A stretch of DNA of 64,000 nt from Protaetiibacter intestinalis (GTDB taxonomy: Bacteria; Actinomycetota; Actinomycetes; Actinomycetales; Microbacteriaceae). Below, in pieces: positions 59,488 to 64,000 of this stretch (positions are counted from its first letter, which is position 1; each line of letters starts with the position of its first letter). The notes under the pieces were generated by a model, which saw only the letters and a program-made list of their open reading frames with translations, was not told where the DNA came from and ran no database searches. Both the position numbers and the translations under genes were made by a program. The DNA is taken from contig NZ_CP032630.1 of the NCBI RefSeq assembly GCF_003627075.1, positions 2,914,001 through 2,978,000 on the forward strand. Direction: 5' to 3'.

Positions 59488-60555
59488 ATGAGTGTTGGGC
59501 TCGGTGTGCACGCCCGTTTCGTCGCGGCAGCGGCGATCGATGGCGTGACCGGCGAGTTGTTCCAGACGAAGTTGCCGCCGGGCAACGACAGGATCTTGGA
59601 GTGGGTGCGCGGCCTGCCCGGCTCGGTCGCGGTGGCCTATGAGGCCGGGCCAACAGGGTTCGGGCTCTATCGCGCGCTGACCAGCGCTGGCGTCCAGTGT
59701 GTGGTCGCGGCGCCGTCGAAGTTGCAGCGCCCGTCCGGTGACCGGGTGAAGACCGATGCTCGGGACGCGGTGCATCTGGCGCGGTTGCTGAGACTGGACG
59801 AGATCACTGCGGTGGCAGTGCCGACGGCCGATCAGGAAGCGGCGTGGGATCTGGTGCGGGCGCGTGAGGATTGCCGGGGCGATCTGATGCGCGCCCGGCA
59901 CCGATTGAGCAAGCTGCTGTTGCGGCACGGGATCGTCTATGACGACGGCGCTGCGTGGACGACGAAGCATGATCGCTGGCTCAGCCAGCAGCGGCTGAGC
60001 GGAGTGGCGTCGCAGGCCGCGTTCGACGCGGAGTACGAGACAGTGCTGCAGATCAAGGCGCGCCGCGACCGCCTGGACCGGGCGATCGAGCAGCTCGCCG
60101 CCGATAGCGAGTTCACCCCGCTCGTCCGACGCCTGGGGTGTCTGCGCGGAGTGAGCACGCTGACCGGGTTCGCTCTGGCGGTCGAGGTCGGCGACTGGAC
60201 CAGGTTCACCGGAAACAGCATCGGCTCGTTCGTGGGGCTCGTGCCCTCCGAGTTTTCGTCCGGACAGTCGCGGGTGCACGGGCCGATCACCAAGACCGGC
60301 AACGGACATACCCGCCGGCTGCTCGTCGAAGCGGCATGGCATCATCGCCCCCGCTAGCACGTCGGCGCGGTCATCCGCGGGCGGTGGGAGCAAGCTCCCG
60401 CAGCGGCTCGAGAACGCGGCGATCTCGGCAACCGCCGACTCCATGAACGGTGGGCACGGTTCCTCGAACGCCGCAAGCGCCCCACGATCGCGAACATCGC
60501 CGTTGCAAGAGAACTCGCCGGCTGGTGCTGGTCGTTGGCAGTCATGGACACCTGA
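59488..60555 (+). pseudogene. IS110-family transposase, inactivated
   Basis: Frame from MSVGLGVHARFV to the TGA at 60555, interrupted by an in-frame TAG at 60355-60357. After the amber codon the same frame continues with recognisable sequence (RGRWEQAPAAARERGDLG, RPTIANIAVARELAGWCW). DEDD domain marks include YEAGPTGFGLYRAL and KTDARDAVHLARLL, and a C-terminal TNP20-type region GCLRGVSTLTGFALAVEVGD. The first catalytic Asp (usually in GLDVH) is Gly here (GLGVH). Either change alone should abolish transposition. Confidence 0.85.
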
Positions 60556-60772
60556 GACCCTGAAGCCGCTTCGCCGAAAGGGACAACCGGTGGCAGCGCG
60601 AGCAGTGACCCGCGATACACCTATGAACAGCCAGCTCTGGCTGATAACGCTCGCTCCTAAACACCCGGTCCTGCTCCTGCTGAAGAACCGTCCTGCGGTA
60701 ACCAACCCGCGAATATCAGACTGACCGCGCGTCGAGAAGACACGCTCCGACCAGCCCGATCGGCGAAGCAAG

Positions 60773-60804
60773 AGGCGCCGCCCGGGACCACCCGGACGGC
60801 GCCT
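60773..60804 (-). terminator. GC-rich hairpin AGGCGCCG / CGGCGCCT
   Basis: Outer 8 bp stem plus inner CCGGG/CCCGG with an ACCA loop; lies after the transposase tail on the minus strand. Confidence 0.6.
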
Positions 60805-60837
60805 CACCATGCCCTCTTGACAAGAAGACAGTACATT

Positions 60838-60915
60838 TCAGGTGTACTGACCCGGGTCGTTGTTGATTCGGGCGATTGGATTCTTGCCGTCGATGCCGAG
60901 GTGGGCTCTGTGAAC
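60838..60915 (-). pseudogene. IS481/IS3-type transposase, C-terminal tail only
   Basis: The minus strand reads RAHLGIDGKNPIARINNDPG then QYT and a stop, matching the usual C-terminal end of IS481/IS3 transposases (RPHSGLGGKTPxxRxNN). Nothing further upstream matches, so the element is almost wholly lost. Confidence 0.65.
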
Positions 60916-60992
60916 GCAGAAAGAGCGACGAGAACGAAAGGATCTGGTTCCGCCAGCCAAAGCCGGTTCGAGCGTTCATTTTTACTCCGACC

Positions 60993-61904
60993 TCAGTCGG
61001 AGAGAAACCGCAACAGGGGCTCCGCCGTAGCCTCAGGCGCCTCCTCAGGAAGGAAATGCCCGCATCTGAGAGCTTCACCTCGGACATCCACCGCCCATCG
61101 ACGCCAGATATCCACGGGTGTGACATCGTGATTGGCTGGCACTCCACGCACTCCCCAGAGAACCAGGACCGGGGCCTGGATCATCTTTCCGGCCGCTCGG
61201 TCAGCCTCGTCGTGCTCGGTGTCGGTCGTGGCGCCTGCGCGGTAGTCTTCGCAGATGGCCCGGATGCGGTCGGGCTGTCGAATGAAAGCTCTGTAGTGGT
61301 CAAGAGCCCTCTCATCGAATACGGAGTAGTCACCGAACGTGCCGGTAGTTCCCCACGACAAGATCAGATTGAGCCAGTCGACTGATGAGTCCTTGAGGAG
61401 CGTCTCGGGAATCGGCGACTGCTGAGCGAGCATCGTCCAGTGGTAGAGCTGCATGCCCCGCTCGCGATCCCAGCTGTCCCAGACCTCGAGCGTCGGGACG
61501 ATGTCAAGCACGGACAGTTTCGTCACGTTCTCGGGATGGTCGAGTGTAAGTCGATAAGCGACTCGACCGCCCCGATCGTGTCCGATGACCGCGAACCGGT
61601 CATGGCCCAGGCTGTGCATCACCTCGACGAGAGCATTCCCCATCGACCTCTTGTCGTAGGGGCCATGCGCGGCATCGGGCTCGCGAGCCTCACTTTCCCC
61701 GTATCCGGGCAGATCGGGGACGACGACCGTATGGCTCACGGCCAGCCGGGGAGCGAGCCGGTGATACATCACGCCCGTCTGCGGGTGACCGTGGATCAGA
61801 AGCACTGGGGAGCCGGAGCCTCCGACACGGGCCGAGATGGCACCAGCGCTTGTCGGGACGACGACGGAGTCGTAGCCAGGGAAGAGGTCGTCGAGGGGTG
61901 TCAT
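60993..61904 (-). CDS. Alpha/beta hydrolase, haloacetate dehalogenase-like
   Basis: 303 residues from the ATG at 61904 with AAGGTGAG upstream. VLLIHGHPQTGVMYHRLAP (oxyanion region), FAVIGHDRGGRVAYRLTLDH with Asp nucleophile in HDRGG, and RCGHFLPEEAPE with the catalytic His. The HDRGG form is shared by haloacetate dehalogenases and epoxide hydrolases. Probably part of a catabolic unit with the transporter and lyase to its right. Confidence 0.85.
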   Translation of the reverse strand: MTPLDDLFPGYDSVVVPTSAGAISARVGGSGSPVLLIHGHPQTGVMYHRLAPRLAVSHTVVVPDLPGYGESEAREPDAAHGPYDKRSMGNALVEVMHSLGHDRFAVIGHDRGGRVAYRLTLDHPENVTKLSVLDIVPTLEVWDSWDRERGMQLYHWTMLAQQSPIPETLLKDSSVDWLNLILSWGTTGTFGDYSVFDERALDHYRAFIRQPDRIRAICEDYRAGATTDTEHDEADRAAGKMIQAPVLVLWGVRGVPANHDVTPVDIWRRWAVDVRGEALRCGHFLPEEAPEATAEPLLRFLSD

Positions 61905-61932
61905 GGCTCTCACCTTCTTTAGTACGGGGATA

Positions 61933-63324
61933 TCAATCACGCGGATTCCACCCTCGAAGGGAGGGCGTCGATTCGAGTTCGGTTGCACCGAGGAACGGAC
62001 GTCCCACGAGCATTCCTATAAGGGACACGAGGTGGCCGGCCACGATGTATGCCCCGACCAGCCACGGTTGTCCCCCCGAGGCCACCACAAGGGCGGCCGC
62101 GATGAGCGCCGACGGCCCGGCGACGACGGCCCCCTGTAGCTCGCGGGCGGAGAACAACCCTGAGGCGCGATATTCAGTCTTGAAGAGAGCTGGCATCACG
62201 ACCGTGTGCGCGGCGGCTCCGGCGCTCCAGCCGAAGATATACATCACGACGCTGCCGAGGGCGATCATGCCGATGTCGCCGAAGGCGAGGATGGCGACGT
62301 AAGGAAAAGCAAAAAGCACGCCGCCGACAATGCTGATGTACATGACTCGCTTCGTCCCAATGCGGTCGCCCAGTAGACCGAACAGGAGAAGAGCAACGAG
62401 TCCCACGCTGATCGCGATGAGCGACATCTGCAGGGCTTGGTTGAGTGGCAGTTGGCGCACGCCGACCACATAGCTGATGCTGTATGCGGCCACGATGAAT
62501 CCGGTGACGTTGAAGCCGGACGGGAGTAGGAACGCTGAGATCCAGTTGCGCGGACTGGCCTTGACCGCACGACCCATTGCCACGAACGGGTTGAGCTTCG
62601 CAGGCGGGATGAGTCCTGCAGCCCGCTCCGCCTTGACCCTCTCGAACTCCGGCGACTCGTGCATGGTGCGGCGTAGCATAAGCCCGACAACGGTCAACAC
62701 CGCGCCCAGGACAAAGGGGATACGCCATCCCCATTCAAGGAAAGCCTCGGGCGAGATCGTGGATCCCAGCAACGTGGTGAGCAGATTGGCGCTGATTCCG
62801 CCGAGGCCAACAGCCGCCATAGCGACGGCGGACAGCGCTGCCTTACGCTTGCGGACCGCGCTCTCGTTGATGATGGTGATTGCACCGGCGAGCTCCGCGC
62901 CGGCCCCAAACCCCTGAATGAGGCGCATCAGCACGAGCAGGATGGGCGCCCAGATGCCGATGGCAGCATATGTCGGAAGCAGGCCGATTGCCGCTGTCGC
63001 AACCCCGATTAGAAGGAGGGTGAAGACAAGCACTGGGCGTCGGCCGTATCGGTCACTGGCAGCACCAAGCACGATGCCGCCGAAGGGACGCGCGACGTAG
63101 CCGACAGCGAGTGCTGCAAAGGAAGCCAGCAGGCCAACGGCGGGGTCCTCGCTGGGGAAGAATAGGGGGCCGATGACGATGCCTGCGATGAAGCCGTACA
63201 GGCCGTACTCGTAGTGCTCGATGAAGGTTCCGACGCCGCCGGCGAGAGCGGCTCTCGCCGCGACACGCCGGGTGGAGTCTTGCGGTGCTTCCGCCGCAGC
63301 GGCGCCAGCGTTCGAGGTTGTCAT
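61933..63324 (-). CDS. MFS transporter, metabolite:H+ symporter (MHS) type
   Basis: 463 residues, 12 helices. GTFIEHYEYGLYGFIAGIVI, ASDRYGRRPVL (motif A) and RLIQGFGAGAELAGAITIIN are typical of the MHS group (citrate, alpha-ketoglutarate, shikimate carriers). Probably imports an organic acid for the neighbouring enzymes. Lies 28 bp before the hydrolase, 42 bp after the lyase-like gene. Confidence 0.9.
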   Translation of the reverse strand: MTTSNAGAAAAEAPQDSTRRVAARAALAGGVGTFIEHYEYGLYGFIAGIVIGPLFFPSEDPAVGLLASFAALAVGYVARPFGGIVLGAASDRYGRRPVLVFTLLLIGVATAAIGLLPTYAAIGIWAPILLVLMRLIQGFGAGAELAGAITIINESAVRKRKAALSAVAMAAVGLGGISANLLTTLLGSTISPEAFLEWGWRIPFVLGAVLTVVGLMLRRTMHESPEFERVKAERAAGLIPPAKLNPFVAMGRAVKASPRNWISAFLLPSGFNVTGFIVAAYSISYVVGVRQLPLNQALQMSLIAISVGLVALLLFGLLGDRIGTKRVMYISIVGGVLFAFPYVAILAFGDIGMIALGSVVMYIFGWSAGAAAHTVVMPALFKTEYRASGLFSARELQGAVVAGPSALIAAALVVASGGQPWLVGAYIVAGHLVSLIGMLVGRPFLGATELESTPSLRGWNPRD

Positions 63325-63366
63325 GAAAGCTCCTTTGCTCTCTCGTTGTGAGCGCGGTGGTGTGGA

Positions 63367-64000
63367 TCAGCTCTTGAGCAGGCCGAACCGGCGGGCCTCG
63401 ACCCGCGCCTGCTCGATCCCGGTGAATTTGTCGAACTCGGCAAGGGGACCAAGGACGGCGTCGACGGAGTGGGTCGAGCCCTCGAGTGCCAGAGCGGAGA
63501 GTGCCGCGCGGATGCCGGACGTGGCTGCCAAAGGAGTGACCACGAAGTAAATGAGGATGTCGGCGCCGCGGTCGCCGAGTTGCTGTGAGCTCAGCTGCTC
63601 GTCGCTGAGCGAGACGATCAAGGCGTTGCTCTGAGAGACGAGCCGCTCGTGTGTCGCATCGACGGCAGGTGCAGCCATGAAGAGTGCGTCTGCCCCCGCC
63701 TCCTCGAACGCCAGCAATCGGTCGATGGTGGCCTCGAGTCCCTCAGTGGGCATCGCATCGGATCGTGCAATGATGAGCGTCTCCTCGGACGACCGCGCAT
63801 CGACCGCCGCTTTGATCTTGTCGATCGACTCGCCAAGGGGCAGCACGGTCTGAATGTCGATGTGCTTGCCCCACAGGTGGTCTTCGATCTGGATGCCCGC
63901 CGCACCGGCGCGCTCGAGCACTTTGACAGAGTGAGTGACGTGCAGCGGGTTTCCCCATCCGCCCTCCCCGTCGACGATGAGGGGGATCTCCGTGATGGCG
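63367..64000 (-). CDS. Isocitrate lyase/PEP mutase-family enzyme (partial)
   Basis: C-terminal about 210 residues; the start is beyond the right edge. Visible: PLIVDGEGGWGNPLHVTHSV (metal-binding DGEGG), AGAAGIQIEDH, LIIARSDAM (the IARTDA motif) and EAGADALFMAA. The family includes 2-methylisocitrate lyase, PEP mutase, oxaloacetate decarboxylase and carboxyphosphonoenolpyruvate mutase; the KKCGH loop that would separate lyases lies outside or is absent in what is visible. First gene of the minus-strand catabolic group. Confidence 0.85.
   Translation of the reverse strand, partial: AITEIPLIVDGEGGWGNPLHVTHSVKVLERAGAAGIQIEDHLWGKHIDIQTVLPLGESIDKIKAAVDARSSEETLIIARSDAMPTEGLEATIDRLLAFEEAGADALFMAAPAVDATHERLVSQSNALIVSLSDEQLSSQQLGDRGADILIYFVVTPLAATSGIRAALSALALEGSTHSVDAVLGPLAEFDKFTGIEQARVEARRFGLLKS

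Larger units (their letters stand above)
60556..60992. other. Gap with IS remnants
   Basis: No intact gene. It holds the presumed right end of the IS110 element, a strong hairpin at 60773-60804 and a short transposase tail of another family at 60838-60915. Confidence 0.6.

Overview
The window comes from a high-GC actinobacterium, most likely a member of the Microbacteriaceae. This is inferred from gene content, strong GC bias at third codon positions, many starts without a ribosome-binding site, and a division-gene block whose neighbours recur in Mycobacterium and Corynebacterium.

Positions 1 to about 33.6 kb are core chromosome. The start of a division/cell-wall cluster lies on the minus strand (mraZ, rsmH, an FtsL-like gene, ftsI running off the left edge). 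It is followed by a polyprenyl synthase, an Rv2175c-type DNA-binding protein, a LysM wall protein, a PASTA kinase, class II DAHP synthase (aroG), an acyltransferase, a ROK glucokinase and a long-chain acyl-CoA synthetase. This order resembles the mycobacterial idsA2/Rv2175c/pknL/aroG/fadD15 neighbourhood. Next come def, a MinD-like ATPase and pyruvate carboxylase, a ParA ATPase, and a MerR/FtsR/FHA/pgsA group like Rv1822-Rv1830. From 23 to 33.6 kb there are small housekeeping and redox genes, including an M4 protease with an emfourin-type inhibitor, and two divergent regulator/oxidoreductase pairs with clear palindromic operators.

Positions 33.7 to 37.5 kb are a transition zone with a small gene remnant, a methyltransferase-TetR-MFS efflux group and a truncated thioredoxin-reductase-like gene. 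At 37,532-37,576 only the 3' half of a tRNA-Pro(GGG) gene is present. I read this as one attachment end of an integrative element. The element carries a tyrosine integrase and excisionase (44.5-45.9 kb), a DprA-like protein, a MobF relaxase (50.4-53.9 kb) and three cargo modules of lower GC. (1) A four-gene minus-strand operon has two ThsB-like TIR proteins, a SLOG/deoxyribosyltransferase-like/TRAFs-binding-like protein and a zinc-ribbon protein, so it looks like an undescribed relative of Thoeris. (2) A thymidylate kinase-like, a thymidylate synthase-like and an alpha-glutamyl/putrescinyl-thymine pyrophosphorylase-like gene resemble phage thymine hypermodification. (3) Two homologous 53-residue peptides, not previously callable as long ORFs, sit directly upstream of a graspetide-type ATP-grasp ligase and a membrane protein, forming a candidate new RiPP cluster.

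Positions 54 to 64 kb hold a LacI-regulated glycoside transporter plus GH2 glycosidase, a doubly inactivated IS110-type transposase, a transposase tail of IS481/IS3 type, and a catabolic group (haloacetate-dehalogenase-like hydrolase, MHS-type transporter, isocitrate lyase/PEP mutase-like enzyme running off the right edge). The matching intact tRNA-Pro was not seen, so the right boundary of the element is unresolved.
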